Shown here piece by piece: positions 32,820-41,726 of a stretch of DNA of 64,000 nucleotides. The stretch lies in contig CAVTWH010000006.1 in the NCBI GenBank assembly GCA_963738365.1, forward strand, positions 1,069,565-1,133,564, given 5' to 3'. Every line of letters begins with the position of its first letter. The first letter of the stretch is position 1. Made by a program: the position numbers and the translations under genes. Source of the stretch: CAVTWH01 sp963738365. Its GTDB lineage: Bacteria > Actinomycetota > Actinomycetes > Mycobacteriales > Micromonosporaceae. The notes under the pieces were generated by a model. It had not been told where the DNA came from and did no database searches. It saw only the letters and a list, made by a program, of their open reading frames with translations.

Positions 32820-34142
32820 TCAGCCGAGCCAGCGGGGTGCCGAGCTGCCCCACGGGACCGGCGGATGCGCCCAGGTGTCCGGTTCGCCGGGCAGGTGGAC
32901 CGGCGGTCGGGCGTAGCGCAGCCCGTCCTGCGTGGTGCACCACGGCGCCAGGTCGGGCTCCGGTGCGCTCGACGGGGTCGGGGTGAGGGCGTGCTGCAGC
33001 CAGTGCGCCGTACCGGCCAGCGACAGCCGGGCCAGAGCGCCGCCGCCGGTGGCCCGGCGGGCCAGCGCGCGCAGCACGGCGGCGGCGAGCAGGTAGCCGG
33101 TGCCGTGGTCGAGCGCCTGCGCCGGTAGCGCACCCGGCGATCCGCCGGTGCCGCAGCGCAGGGAGATGCCGCTGGCGGCCTGGACCAGGCTGTCGAAGCC
33201 GCGCCGGCCGGCCCACGGTCCGGTCCAGCCCCACGCCGACAGCTGCGCCACCACCAGGCCCGGGCGGCGGGCCCGGAGCGCGGCTGCGGACAGGCCGAGC
33301 CGGTCCAGGGCGGTGGGGCGGTAGCCGGTGACCACGGCGTCGGCGGTGGCGAGCAGGTCGTCGAAGCTCCGCCGGTCGGCGGGCCGGGCCAGGTCGAGCA
33401 GGGTGCTGCGCTTGCCGAAGCCGGTGTCCAGGTGCTGGCCGGCGAGCTCGGGCAGCCCGGGCGGGTCGATCCGGAGCACGTCGGCGCCGACGAGGGCCAG
33501 CGTGCGGGTGGCGACGGGGCCGGCGATCACCCGGGTCAGGTCCAGTACCCGGGGTCGCTGCGGCGCGGCCACCGGCGGGGCGTCGTCGCTGCGTTCCAGG
33601 GTGAGCAGCGGCTGCGCGGCGACCGCCGCGCCCTGCGGATGGGCCGACCACTGCGCCTCGTCGCGGACCGCGACGACCAGGGCGCCGGCCGGTGCGGCGG
33701 CGTCCTCCCAGTCGCTGGCGGGGCGCCGGGCCAGGGCGGGCCCGACCGCGTCGGGCGAGTCGACGCCGAGCAGGTCCAGCAGGCGGGCGCGGTGGTGCGG
33801 GTAGTTGGCGTGGGTGCGTACCCAGCCGTCGGCGGTGGGCCAGAACCGGGACAGCGGGGCGAACCCGTCGACCGGGGCGCCGTCGTGGCGCAGCAGCCGC
33901 TCGCTGACGAATGCGGCCGCCACGGCGCCGTGGTTGACCGGTACCACCGCGATCGGGCGGCCCTGGGCGGCCCGCAGGTCGGCCGCGGCCAGCGCGCAGG
34001 CGCCCACCGTGGCCTGGGCGAGGGTGGCCACCGGCAGCGGGGCCGGTAGCGTGCCGGCCGGTCCCGACCAGGCCAGCCGGGCCGGTCGCGGGCCGCCGCC
34101 GAGCAGTCGCCACAGCTGGTCGACGGCCGTGTCCCGGTCCAT
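32820..34142 (-). CDS. CaiB/BaiF-type CoA transferase
   Basis: A 440-residue family III CoA transferase. The second half has the family core: RVLDLTRVIAGPVATRTLALVGADVLRID, then a KRSTLLDL block and VTGYRPTALDRLGLS, AQLSAWGWTGPWAGRRGFDSLVQAASG. The N-terminal 190 residues include a partial second copy of the fold, as in L-carnitine dehydratase-like proteins of actinobacteria. The usual catalytic Asp lies in the middle region, but I cannot place it with certainty. Substrate unknown. It diverges from the kinase-like gene, with 81 bp between the starts. Confidence 0.85.
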   Translation of the reverse strand: MDRDTAVDQLWRLLGGGPRPARLAWSGPAGTLPAPLPVATLAQATVGACALAAADLRAAQGRPIAVVPVNHGAVAAAFVSERLLRHDGAPVDGFAPLSRFWPTADGWVRTHANYPHHRARLLDLLGVDSPDAVGPALARRPASDWEDAAAPAGALVVAVRDEAQWSAHPQGAAVAAQPLLTLERSDDAPPVAAPQRPRVLDLTRVIAGPVATRTLALVGADVLRIDPPGLPELAGQHLDTGFGKRSTLLDLARPADRRSFDDLLATADAVVTGYRPTALDRLGLSAAALRARRPGLVVAQLSAWGWTGPWAGRRGFDSLVQAASGISLRCGTGGSPGALPAQALDHGTGYLLAAAVLRALARRATGGGALARLSLAGTAHWLQHALTPTPSSAPEPDLAPWCTTQDGLRYARPPVHLPGEPDTWAHPPVPWGSSAPRWLG

Positions 34143-34223
34143 GGCCGCACCCTACCGCTGGAAACTGTCAGCCAGCCGACCAGAGCGCGGGTGAGTGGCG
34201 ACGGCCTATGCGAAGGTAGCGAT

Positions 34224-34868
34224 GTGCACTCACACCCCGACCTGGTGGCCGCGGCCCGCGCGGCGATCGACCCGGTACTGGACAAAGGTGGGGACCGGAT
34301 CGTCGTGGGGATCGCCGGTGCGCCGGCGGCGGGCAAGTCGACGCTGGCCACGTCGCTGGCCCGGGCGCTGAACCGGGAGTTCGGCGCGGGCACCGCGCAG
34401 GAGGTCGGCATGGACGGCTTCCACCTGGCCAACTCGCAGCTCAACCGGCTCGGGCTGACCGGCCGCAAGGGCGCCCCGGACACCTTCGACGTGGCCGGCT
34501 TCGTGCACCTGCTGCGCCGCCTGCGCGACCGGGAGGAGCTGGTCTACGCCCCGGAGTACAGCCGCCTCCTGCACGAGTCGATCGGCTCGGCGATCCCGGT
34601 GCCGGGCTCCGTGCGGGTGATCCTGGCGGAGGGCAACTACCTGCTCATCCCGGGCGGCCGGTGGGGCGCTGTGCGTCCGCTGCTGGACCTGGCGCTCTAC
34701 ATCGAGGCACGCGACCAGGTGCGGCTCAACGCGCTGCTGCGCCGCCAGCAGAACCGGGGGCTGAGCCGGGCCGCCGCGCGGGACTGGGTGTTCGGCAGCG
34801 ACGAGGTGAACGCGGCGCTGATCGCCACCACCCGCCAGTACGCCGACGTGGTCCTCACCCGCCCGTAG
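34224..34868 (+). CDS. Nucleoside/nucleotide kinase-family protein (uridine kinase/PanK fold)
   Basis: A 214-residue P-loop kinase of the uridine kinase/pantothenate kinase/FrcK-like group. The Walker A motif GIAGAPAAGKSTLA is near residues 29-42, the substrate block VGMDGFHLANSQLNRLG near 65-81, GAPDTFDV near 86-93, and the late LAEGNYLL near 136-143. GTG 34224 has GAAGG 7 bases upstream; the frame is open to GTG 34191. The phosphate acceptor is unknown. Confidence 0.85.
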   Translation: MHSHPDLVAAARAAIDPVLDKGGDRIVVGIAGAPAAGKSTLATSLARALNREFGAGTAQEVGMDGFHLANSQLNRLGLTGRKGAPDTFDVAGFVHLLRRLRDREELVYAPEYSRLLHESIGSAIPVPGSVRVILAEGNYLLIPGGRWGAVRPLLDLALYIEARDQVRLNALLRRQQNRGLSRAAARDWVFGSDEVNAALIATTRQYADVVLTRP

Positions 34869-34968
34869 CCGGTCGGCCCGAGGTTTGGGCCGGGGGCATC
34901 TGTGACGGGCAGATTTCGTGCGCGCCGCGGTGCTGTTGCTGCTGTCTGACCGGAGAGCGCGTGCCCCG

Positions 34969-35053
34969 TTGCCCGGTACCGGATCGGCCGGCCGCCGCGT
35001 CGCCGGCGAGTGGCGCAATCGGCGCAGTGCCGGCCGAAATCCTTACCGGGCAA
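34969..35053 (+). ncRNA. Structured leader element upstream of the flavin monooxygenase operon
   Basis: The 335-bp gap before the operon contains a long imperfect inverted repeat. ttgcccggta (34969-34978) pairs with taccgggcaa (35044-35053), ggat (34981-34984) with atcc (35039-35042), and cggccggc (34985-34992) with gccggccg (35029-35036). Inside, cgccg (34993-34997) can pair with cggcg (35020-35024). That is about 27 pairs. The operon ATG is 150 bp downstream. It does not match any riboswitch consensus I know. It could be a cis-acting RNA, an attenuator or a chance GC-rich fold. The rest of the gap shows no gene. Confidence 0.45.
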
Positions 35054-35203
35054 GGGAACGGGCCCGGGCTGCACGCTCCGTAGCTGGCGTAGCGACTCCT
35101 ACACCGGCGGGCAACGAGGACTTAATGGTGGCTCCGTTTACTTTCCTACGACCGCCGCGGCTGATCCCACCAGGGGCGACGGCGGGCCCGGAAGGGGAGC
35201 GTC

Positions 35204-36334
35204 ATGGTCGAGCTTGGAGTGTTCCTGCCGATCGGCAACAACGGCTGGATCCTGTCCGAGACCTCACCGCAGTACCGGCCGACGTTCGACCTGAACCGGA
35301 CGATCACGCAGCGGGCGGAGCATTACGGATTCGGCTTCGTGCTGTCGATGGTGAAGTTCCGGGGCTACGGCGGCGCCACCATGCACTGGGACTACTGCAT
35401 GGATTCGATGGCCCTGATGACCGGGCTGGCCGCGGTCACTTCCCGGATCAAGCTGTACGCCTCGGTCTCGCCGATCACCATCCACCCCGCCATCGTCGCC
35501 CGGATGGCGGCGACCATCGACGACATCTCCGGTGGCCGCTTCGGCATCAACATCGTGGCCGGTTGGAACCGCAGTGAGTACGCCCAGATGGACATGTGGC
35601 GCGGTGACGACTTCTACAGCTACCGCTACGACTACGCCAGCGAGTACGTGCACATCCTGCGCTCGCTCTGGGCGCAGGGGCACCTCACCCACCGGGGCCG
35701 CTACTTCACCCTGGACGACTGCGAGTGCCTGCCCACGCCGCCGCACGGCGTGACGATCGTCAGCGCCGGCCAGTCGCCGCGGGGTCAGGAGTTCGTGGCC
35801 GAACACGCCGATTTCCACTTCAGCGGCGGCAGCGACCCGGCCCAGGTGGCCGCGTCCAACCGGCGGATGCTGGACCGGGCCCGGGAGCGCGGGCGCAGCG
35901 TCGCGGCGTTCAACGCGGCGATGGTCATCCTCGGGGACACCGACGCGGACGCCCAGCGCAAGGTGGAGCTGTACACCGACGGCGCCGACCTCGAAGCGAT
36001 CCGCTTCATGACCGGGCAGTACAGCCTGGACACAGCCAAGGACGGCTCGTCGGCGAAGGTGGTCGCCGGCCACAGCGGCCCCCGGCCCTCGCCCTTCTAC
36101 GGCGGCGGGAAGCCCTTCGTCGGCTCGGCCGAGACGGTGGCCCGCCAGATCGACGAGCTGGCGGCCATCGAGGGTACCGCCGGAATCATGCTCACCTTCG
36201 ACGATTTCGTCGAGGGCGTGGAGCGCTTCGGCTCGGAAGTCATGCCGCTGCTGAGGACCGGTGCCACGGCGGTCGCGGTCCCGGCCGCCGCTGGCGCGAC
36301 GCCAGCCCCCCGAACGCGACTGGAGATCTCATGA
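35204..36334 (+). CDS. RutA-like flavin-dependent monooxygenase (luciferase family)
   Basis: A 376-residue LLM-class monooxygenase very close in pattern to RutA, the uracil ring-opening pyrimidine oxygenase. It has LGVFLPIGNNGWILS at the start, RAEHYGFGFVLSMVKFRGYGG, AVTSRIKLYASVSPITIHPAIVARMAATIDDISGGRFGIN as separate successive blocks, and AGWNRSEYAQMDMW. RutA uses FMNH2 and oxygen to cleave an amide C-N bond. GGGGAG lies 5 bases before ATG 35204. It overlaps the next gene by ATGA. No RutB-RutE homologues follow, so uracil itself is not assured as substrate. Confidence 0.88.
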   Translation: MVELGVFLPIGNNGWILSETSPQYRPTFDLNRTITQRAEHYGFGFVLSMVKFRGYGGATMHWDYCMDSMALMTGLAAVTSRIKLYASVSPITIHPAIVARMAATIDDISGGRFGINIVAGWNRSEYAQMDMWRGDDFYSYRYDYASEYVHILRSLWAQGHLTHRGRYFTLDDCECLPTPPHGVTIVSAGQSPRGQEFVAEHADFHFSGGSDPAQVAASNRRMLDRARERGRSVAAFNAAMVILGDTDADAQRKVELYTDGADLEAIRFMTGQYSLDTAKDGSSAKVVAGHSGPRPSPFYGGGKPFVGSAETVARQIDELAAIEGTAGIMLTFDDFVEGVERFGSEVMPLLRTGATAVAVPAAAGATPAPRTRLEIS

Positions 36335-37716
36335 CCAAGCAGATGAGCCTGGCGCTGGACCTGTCCTTCTCGCACATGGAGGGCCGTTGGCGCCTGCCGG
36401 GGTCCTGGGTGGGGCGCCGCTTTCCGGATCTGGCCGTGTACCGCGAACTGGCGCTGATCGCCGAGCGCGGCCGGATGGACATGATCTTCTTCGGCGACGG
36501 TACCGGCATCCCCAGCGCCTACGGCGGGTCCCGGGACCCGGCGGTGTACTGGGGGGTCGGCTGTCCCCGGCAGGACATGAGCCCGTTCATCGCGGCACTG
36601 TCCCAGGTCACCAACCGGATCGGCTTCGGGCTGACCTACTCCTCGACCTACATGCATCCGTTCTACGTCGCCCGGCTGCTCAACTCGCTGGACCACGTCA
36701 CCGGCGGTCGGATGGCGTTCAACGTGGTGACCTCGTCCCGCCCGGCCGACGCCGCCAACTACGGCTTCGACCAGTTGATGGACCACGACGAGCGCTACGT
36801 GCGGATGGAGGAGTTCGTCGAGGTCTGCCAGGCGCTGTGGCGCAGCGTGGCGCCGGACGCCTTCCTCTGGGACCGGGAGACCGGCCAGGTCGCCGACCCG
36901 GCCAAGGTGACGGCGATCAACCACCGCGGTAAGTACTTCACCGTGGCCGGCCCGCTCAACTCGGTACCGAGTCCGCAGGTGGCCCCGGTGCTGATCCAGG
37001 CGGGCGGTTCGGCGCGGGGGATCGCCGCGTCGGCCCGGTTCGCCGATGTCATCTTCGCGGCCGGGCACAGCCTGCCGCGGGTGCGCGCCCATCGGGAGCG
37101 GCTGGACGTGCAGCTGCGCCAGCAGGGCCGGGACGAGGCCGGGGTCGGCATTCTCTGGGACATCCAGGTGGTGGTCGGCGAGACGCCCGAGGAGGGCCGG
37201 GCCCGCAAGGCGGCGCTGTTCGGGCTGCTGCCCAGGGAGGCGGTCGGGGCGAGCCTGTCGGCCAACAGCGGCTACGACTTCTCCACCCTGCCGGAGAAGT
37301 TCCTGCTCGGCGACGTGCACGAGCGGATCATCGCCCGCAATGCCTCGCCGATGGGCTTCGTCGGCGGCCTGGTCGCCGAGCACGGCGCGGACTACGAGAT
37401 GAGCCGGGACGAGTTCTTCGAGATCGGCTGGAAGCAGGTCTCCGGCTACGACCACACCATCGCCGGCAGCTACGTGGAGGTCGCCGACGAGCTGGAGGAG
37501 ATCTTCGAGGCCAGCGGCGAGCGCGGCGGATTCATGATCGCCCATCCGCAGGTCACCCCGCGCGACCTCGTCGACGTGGTCGGGCTGCTCATTCCCGAGC
37601 TGCGCCGGCGTGGTCGCTTCCGCACGGAGTACGAGGGCAGCACGCTGCGCGACGTCCTCGGCCTGCCCCCGTTCGCCAGTACCGTACCGGCGCCACCCGC
37701 GGAGTCCGTGGCGTGA
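36331..37716 (+). CDS. NtaA/SnaA/DszA-type flavin monooxygenase (luciferase family)
   Basis: A 461-residue LLM-class monooxygenase of the NtaA/SnaA/SoxA(DszA) group. Features are the opening MSLALDLSFSHMEGRWRLPG, LAVYRELALIAERGRMDMIFFGDG, LLNSLDHVTGGRMAFNVVTSS, YGFDQLMDHDERY, HRGKYFTVAGPLN and VLIQAGGSARG. Members oxidise nitrilotriacetate, dibenzothiophene sulfone and similar compounds with reduced FMN supplied by a separate reductase. It is coupled to the RutA-like gene upstream and to the ABC ATPase downstream (GTGA). The C-terminal HPQVTPRDLVDVVGLLIPEL block is typical. Confidence 0.9.
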   Translation: MTKQMSLALDLSFSHMEGRWRLPGSWVGRRFPDLAVYRELALIAERGRMDMIFFGDGTGIPSAYGGSRDPAVYWGVGCPRQDMSPFIAALSQVTNRIGFGLTYSSTYMHPFYVARLLNSLDHVTGGRMAFNVVTSSRPADAANYGFDQLMDHDERYVRMEEFVEVCQALWRSVAPDAFLWDRETGQVADPAKVTAINHRGKYFTVAGPLNSVPSPQVAPVLIQAGGSARGIAASARFADVIFAAGHSLPRVRAHRERLDVQLRQQGRDEAGVGILWDIQVVVGETPEEGRARKAALFGLLPREAVGASLSANSGYDFSTLPEKFLLGDVHERIIARNASPMGFVGGLVAEHGADYEMSRDEFFEIGWKQVSGYDHTIAGSYVEVADELEEIFEASGERGGFMIAHPQVTPRDLVDVVGLLIPELRRRGRFRTEYEGSTLRDVLGLPPFASTVPAPPAESVA

Positions 37717-38510
37717 CAACGATTGCGAGGCCTGCCATGTCAACCGAAACGCTGGCCGTCAGGCCGAGCGCCACCTACCCCGGCTCGGTCGCCTTCCGGG
37801 GCGTGGCCAAGCAGTTCCCGGACGGCACCCGCGCCCTGCAGGACGTGACCCTGCACGCCCGGGCCGGCGAGTTCGTCTCCATCGTCGGGCCCTCCGGCTG
37901 CGGCAAGTCGACCCTGTTGCGGATGGCCTCGGGCCTGACCCGCTGCACGTCGGGGGAGATCGCGGTGGAGGCGACCAACGTGGGCTTCGTCTTCCAGGAC
38001 GCCACCCTGCTGCCCTGGCGCACCGTGCGGCGCAACGTCGAGCTGCTGCTGGAGCTGTCCCGGGTACGCGGCGCGCAGCGGCACAACCGGGGGCAGGAGG
38101 CGATCGACACGGTCGGCCTGACCGGCAGCGAACGCAAGTATCCGCGGGCCCTGTCGGGTGGCATGAAGATGCGGGTGTCGCTGGCCCGGTGCCTGACCAT
38201 GGCGCCCGAGGTGTTCCTCTTCGACGAGCCGTTCGGCGCCCTGGACGAGATCACCCGGCAGCGGATGAACGAGGAGGTGCTGCGGCTGTTCCAGCAGCGC
38301 CAGTTCTGCGGCCTGTTCGTCACGCACTCGATCTCCGAGGCGGTGTTCATGAGTACCCGGGTGGTGGTCATGTCCGGGCGGCCCGGCCGGGTGGTGGCCG
38401 ACATCCCCATCCCGTTCGGCCTGCCCAGGCCCCCCGAGCTGCGCTACTCCCGGGAGTTCGGGGCGGTGGCCGGGCAGGTCAGCGCCGCGCTGAAGGACGG
38501 GCACAGGTGA
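37713..38510 (+). CDS. ABC importer ATPase (SsuB/TauB-like)
   Basis: A 265-residue ABC ATPase of the nitrate/sulfonate/taurine importer class. Walker A is GPSGCGKST (about 63-71), the Q loop FVFQDATLLPWRTV, the signature LSGGMKMRVSLARCL, Walker B VFLFDEPFGALDE, and the H loop VTHSISEAVF. GTG 37713 overlaps the previous stop; an ATG at 37737 is an alternative start. It pairs with the downstream permease, whose start overlaps its stop, and with the binding protein at 39487. Confidence 0.93.
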   Translation: MTTIARPAMSTETLAVRPSATYPGSVAFRGVAKQFPDGTRALQDVTLHARAGEFVSIVGPSGCGKSTLLRMASGLTRCTSGEIAVEATNVGFVFQDATLLPWRTVRRNVELLLELSRVRGAQRHNRGQEAIDTVGLTGSERKYPRALSGGMKMRVSLARCLTMAPEVFLFDEPFGALDEITRQRMNEEVLRLFQQRQFCGLFVTHSISEAVFMSTRVVVMSGRPGRVVADIPIPFGLPRPPELRYSREFGAVAGQVSAALKDGHR

Positions 38511-39418
38511 TGCAGGCCGGGCTCGGCGAGGCGGTCCGCCCGGTGCCGGAGGCGGGCGCGGAGGTGTCGGCGTCGGCGCAGGAGAGCCAGGCGGGGGCGC
38601 GGCGTCCCCGGAGCCTGTCGCGGTTCCTGCTCACCGTCATCCTGCCGCCGGTCGTGGTCTTCGCTCTGGTGATCGCGCTGTGGTGCGTGGCCAGCTACGT
38701 GCTGCTCGCCCCGGAGCGCCGGTTCCTGCTGCCACCCCCGCAGGAGGTGCTGGTCAAGGGGCTGCTGACCTGGTCGAGCCTGGGGCCGATGCTCACCGCG
38801 CTGGGTTTGACCGCCAAGGCCGCCGCGATCGGCTTCGCCATCGCCGTGGTGTTCGGGTCGCTGCTGGCCACCGTGATGAGCCAGGCCCGCTGGCTGGAGC
38901 GGGCGCTGTTTCCGTACGCGGTGATCCTGCAGACCATCCCGATCCTGGCGCTGGTACCGCTGATCGGCTTCTCGCTCGGGTTCACCTTCCGTAGCCGGGT
39001 GCTGATCTGCGTCATGATCTCGATCTTCCCGATCGTCACCACGGTGCTGTTCGGGATGCAGTCGGTGGACCGGGGACTGCACGACCTGTTCACCCTGCAG
39101 CGGGTGTCCCGCTGGACCCGGCTGCGCAAGCTGCTCATCCCGGCCGCGCTGCCCTCGTTCTTCACCGGCCTGCGTACCTCGGCCGGGCTGTCGGTCATCG
39201 GCGCCATCGTCGGTGACTTCTACTTCCTTCAGGGTCAGCCGGGAATCGGCGCCCTGCTCAACTCCTACAGCTCGCAGCTGCAGTCGGACCAGCTGTTCGC
39301 GGCGGTCATCCTCTGCTCGCTGCTCGGCGTGCTCGTCTTCACCCTCGTCGGGGTGCTGTCCCGACGGGTGATCGGCAAGTGGCACGAGTCAGCCATCGAT
39401 CACGACGTGCATTCCTGA
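38507..39418 (+). CDS. ABC importer permease (SsuC/TauC-like)
   Basis: A permease of about 300 residues with six membrane helices after a roughly 40-residue charged N-terminus. The EAA-type cytoplasmic loop for ATPase contact is recognisable around RVSRWTRLRKLLIPAALPSFFTGLRTSA (two adjacent blocks). The fold is the SsuC/ThiX-like importer type. GTG 38507 and ATG 38510 are adjacent in-frame starts, both overlapping the ATPase stop. A small hairpin separates it from the binding protein gene. Confidence 0.9.
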   Translation: MMQAGLGEAVRPVPEAGAEVSASAQESQAGARRPRSLSRFLLTVILPPVVVFALVIALWCVASYVLLAPERRFLLPPPQEVLVKGLLTWSSLGPMLTALGLTAKAAAIGFAIAVVFGSLLATVMSQARWLERALFPYAVILQTIPILALVPLIGFSLGFTFRSRVLICVMISIFPIVTTVLFGMQSVDRGLHDLFTLQRVSRWTRLRKLLIPAALPSFFTGLRTSAGLSVIGAIVGDFYFLQGQPGIGALLNSYSSQLQSDQLFAAVILCSLLGVLVFTLVGVLSRRVIGKWHESAIDHDVHS

Positions 39419-39432
39419 CCCCGCATACGTCG

Positions 39433-39460
39433 CAGCTTCGCACCCCCTGGGCGGAAGCTG
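39433..39460 (+). other. Intercistronic stem-loop between permease and binding-protein genes
   Basis: cagcttc (39433-39439) and gaagctg (39454-39460) form a 7-bp stem with inner gc pairs. It may stabilise the binding-protein mRNA. Weak but well placed. Confidence 0.4.
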
Positions 39461-39486
39461 TACCACCTACCTGACGGGAAGCCGAA

Positions 39487-40677
39487 GTGAAACGTACCTT
39501 GATCCGCCATAGCCGGTTGACCACCGCCGTGATCATCTCGACCAGCCTGCTGGCCCTGGCCGCCTGCTCCTCGGACGCCGCGGCGGGCGGCGCCGCACCG
39601 GCCGCCGGCAGCGCCTCGGTGGACCCCGCCTTCTCGCTGGTGGCCGACTGCCCGGCCACCGTCACCATCCAGACCGGTTGGGATCCGGCGGTCGGCAACG
39701 ACTACGAGCTGTACCAGCTGGCCGGGCCCGGCGGCACGGTGGACACCGGGCAGAAGTCCTACACCGCCGAGCTGATCGCGCACGGCCACGACACCGGAGT
39801 CAAGATCAAGCTGCTGGTCGGCGGTGCGGTGCGCAGCTACCAGAGCGGCGGCCAGCTGATCCGGCAGAGCGACGACATCCTGTTGGCCGACGACGGCCTG
39901 GACACCAACATCCTGCAGTCGGCCAAGACCCCCCTGGTCGACCTGTTCGCTCCGCAGCTGCACAACGCCCTCGGCGTGCTCTGGGACCCGGGCAAGCACA
40001 CCGACTGGAAGAGCATCGCCGACATCGGCGCCGGCAACGGCACCATCCTGATCAGCTCGAACAACACCCTCCCGTGGCAGTACCTGCAGGGCAAGAGCGT
40101 CATCAAGGGTAGTGAACTGGACAAGTCCTACAAGGGCGCGCCGGCACTGTTCGTGGCGGCCGGCGGCGCCAAGGCCCAGCAGGGCTACGCCACCAACGAG
40201 CCGTACCTGTACGAACACGTCATCACCCAGTGGATGAAGCCGGTGTCCTTCCAGAAGCTGTCCGACTACGGCTACGACCCGTACGCCAACGCGCTGGGCA
40301 CGCTGCCGGAGAACGTGACCAAGTACGCCGGCTGCTTCAAGAAGCTGATCCCGATGATGCAGCAGGCCAGCCTGGACTACCTGGTCGACCCGGCGGCGGC
40401 GAACGCGCTGATCGTCAAGCTGGTCAAGGCGTACAACGACGGGTTCGTCTACTCCGCCGACCAGGCCGCCTGGGCCACCGGCGCGCTGAAGTCGCAGCAG
40501 ATCGTCGGCAACAGCGCCGACGGCACCTTCGGCAGCTTCGACCCGAGCAAGGTCAGCGACTTCTTCAACCTGCTCGCACCGCTGCTGGCGAAGAACAACA
40601 TCGCCGTCAAGGACGGCCTCAAGCCCACCGACCTCTACACCAACCAGTTCATCGACCCCTCGATCAAGCTGGGCTGA
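39487..40677 (+). CDS. ABC substrate-binding lipoprotein
   Basis: A 396-residue lipoprotein. The signal peptide ends in the lipobox LALAAC (Cys at about 28), then an Ala/Gly linker and a periplasmic binding fold of the NMT1/SsuA-like type. Recognisable pieces are VTIQTGWDPAVGNDYELYQL and the YEHVITQWMKP region. It delivers the substrate to the permease/ATPase just upstream. GTG 39487 follows GGGAAG. Its 3' end overlaps the convergent GntR gene by 14 bp. The ligand is not identifiable; the neighbouring oxidases suggest an N- or S-containing organic compound. Confidence 0.85.
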   Translation: MKRTLIRHSRLTTAVIISTSLLALAACSSDAAAGGAAPAAGSASVDPAFSLVADCPATVTIQTGWDPAVGNDYELYQLAGPGGTVDTGQKSYTAELIAHGHDTGVKIKLLVGGAVRSYQSGGQLIRQSDDILLADDGLDTNILQSAKTPLVDLFAPQLHNALGVLWDPGKHTDWKSIADIGAGNGTILISSNNTLPWQYLQGKSVIKGSELDKSYKGAPALFVAAGGAKAQQGYATNEPYLYEHVITQWMKPVSFQKLSDYGYDPYANALGTLPENVTKYAGCFKKLIPMMQQASLDYLVDPAAANALIVKLVKAYNDGFVYSADQAAWATGALKSQQIVGNSADGTFGSFDPSKVSDFFNLLAPLLAKNNIAVKDGLKPTDLYTNQFIDPSIKLG

Positions 40678-41497
40678 CGCACCCGCGCTCCGAGACGGCG
40701 CCTTCCCGCCCGGCCGCGGGCAGGCGCCGTCCGGTCCCGACCGGCCGGATCCGCTCGGCGGCGAAGGTCACCGTCACGTGGTCGCTGCGATGGCGACCGT
40801 AGGTCACCAGCACCACCCGGCCCTCGGTGTCGACCAGGGTCGACTCCATGAACAGCAGCGGCGAGCCGGGCCGCACCCGCAGCAGCGCGGCGCTGCTCGG
40901 GTCGGCCGCCACCGCGGACACCGCCCGGTGCGCCCCGCTGATCAGCCGGCCGAAGCCGGCCTCGATGACCTCGTACACGTCGCGCTGGACGTCCGCCGCG
41001 GTCATCTCCTCGCCCCGGCACAGCGGCAGGAAATAGGTCCGCAGCTCGATCGGCACGCCTTCGCGCCACACCACCCGTTCGAAGATGGCCAGCCTGACGC
41101 CCTCGGGCAGGCCGAGTGCCTGGCGCATCGTCTCCGGCACGCTGGCCAGCGTGCGGAAGCCCACGGCGCTGCTGGACGTGTCGACGGGCAGGTCGTGCTC
41201 GGCCTTGCTGAAGTCGACGATCCGGTCGAACGGCTTGCGGGCCGGTACCACCCGGGCGAAGCTGCCGGCGCCGACGTTGCGCTCGATGCGGCCCTCTTCG
41301 GCGAGCAGGTTGAGCGCTTCCCGCACCCCGTTGCGGGACATCCCGAAGCCTTCGGCGATGAGCCGCTCGTCCGGCAGCCTCGCCGGCCGGCCGAGGGAGC
41401 GCTCGAGCCCGGTGTTGATCAGGTCGCGCAGCCGGCGCGCCTCGTCGCGGCGCCGGTCGTGGCTGCTCAGGTGCAGGCTCGCGGTGGTGCGGTCCAT
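40664..41497 (-). CDS. GntR-family regulator with UTRA domain
   Basis: A 277-residue GntR/HutC-type regulator. The winged helix-turn-helix is at about 20-85 (LPDERLIAEGFGMSRNGVREALNLL as adjacent blocks, then EEGRIERNVGAGSFA), followed by a UTRA ligand-binding domain (about 115-250; GVPIELRTYFLPL and SPLLFMESTLVD). It lies between the two halves of the monooxygenase locus and is divergent from the second half, so it probably controls both in response to a pathway compound. ATG 41497 has no clear ribosome site and may be leaderless. Confidence 0.9.
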   Translation of the reverse strand: MDRTTASLHLSSHDRRRDEARRLRDLINTGLERSLGRPARLPDERLIAEGFGMSRNGVREALNLLAEEGRIERNVGAGSFARVVPARKPFDRIVDFSKAEHDLPVDTSSSAVGFRTLASVPETMRQALGLPEGVRLAIFERVVWREGVPIELRTYFLPLCRGEEMTAADVQRDVYEVIEAGFGRLISGAHRAVSAVAADPSSAALLRVRPGSPLLFMESTLVDTEGRVVLVTYGRHRSDHVTVTFAAERIRPVGTGRRLPAAGREGAVSERGCVSPA

Positions 41498-41614
41498 GGC
41501 AGGAGAGTAGACGCCGATTGCGCCCCGGCAGCCGTCCGTGATCAAAGCGACGCGTCCCGCCCCAGGTGGCGATTTTGCCCGCCGGCCGGCGCAACCCGCT
41601 GTGCCGCACCGGTT

Positions 41615-41629
41615 CCGTCCGGCGGACGG
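41615..41629. promoter_or_regulatory. Palindrome in the GntR/monooxygenase divergent spacer
   Basis: ccgtccg-g-cggacgg is a perfect 7-bp inverted repeat with a one-base centre. It lies between the GntR start (41497) and the second RutA-like start (41727), where a GntR operator would be expected. The sequence does not match the common GntR consensus, so this is a guess. Confidence 0.4.
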
Positions 41630-41726
41630 GGTCGCGGGGTGGCGTAACGATCAGGGTCCGGCGTGGTCATCACGACGAAATCGCGGCGCGGTGCGCTGTT
41701 GTCGACGGTGCGAGGTAAGGAATGCG

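Noticed and set aside
34993..35060. Resemblance of caatcggcgcagt to the cobalamin riboswitch core
   Set aside because: Only a short partial match; the order of conserved boxes and the final pairing do not fit, and the downstream genes are not cobalamin-related.
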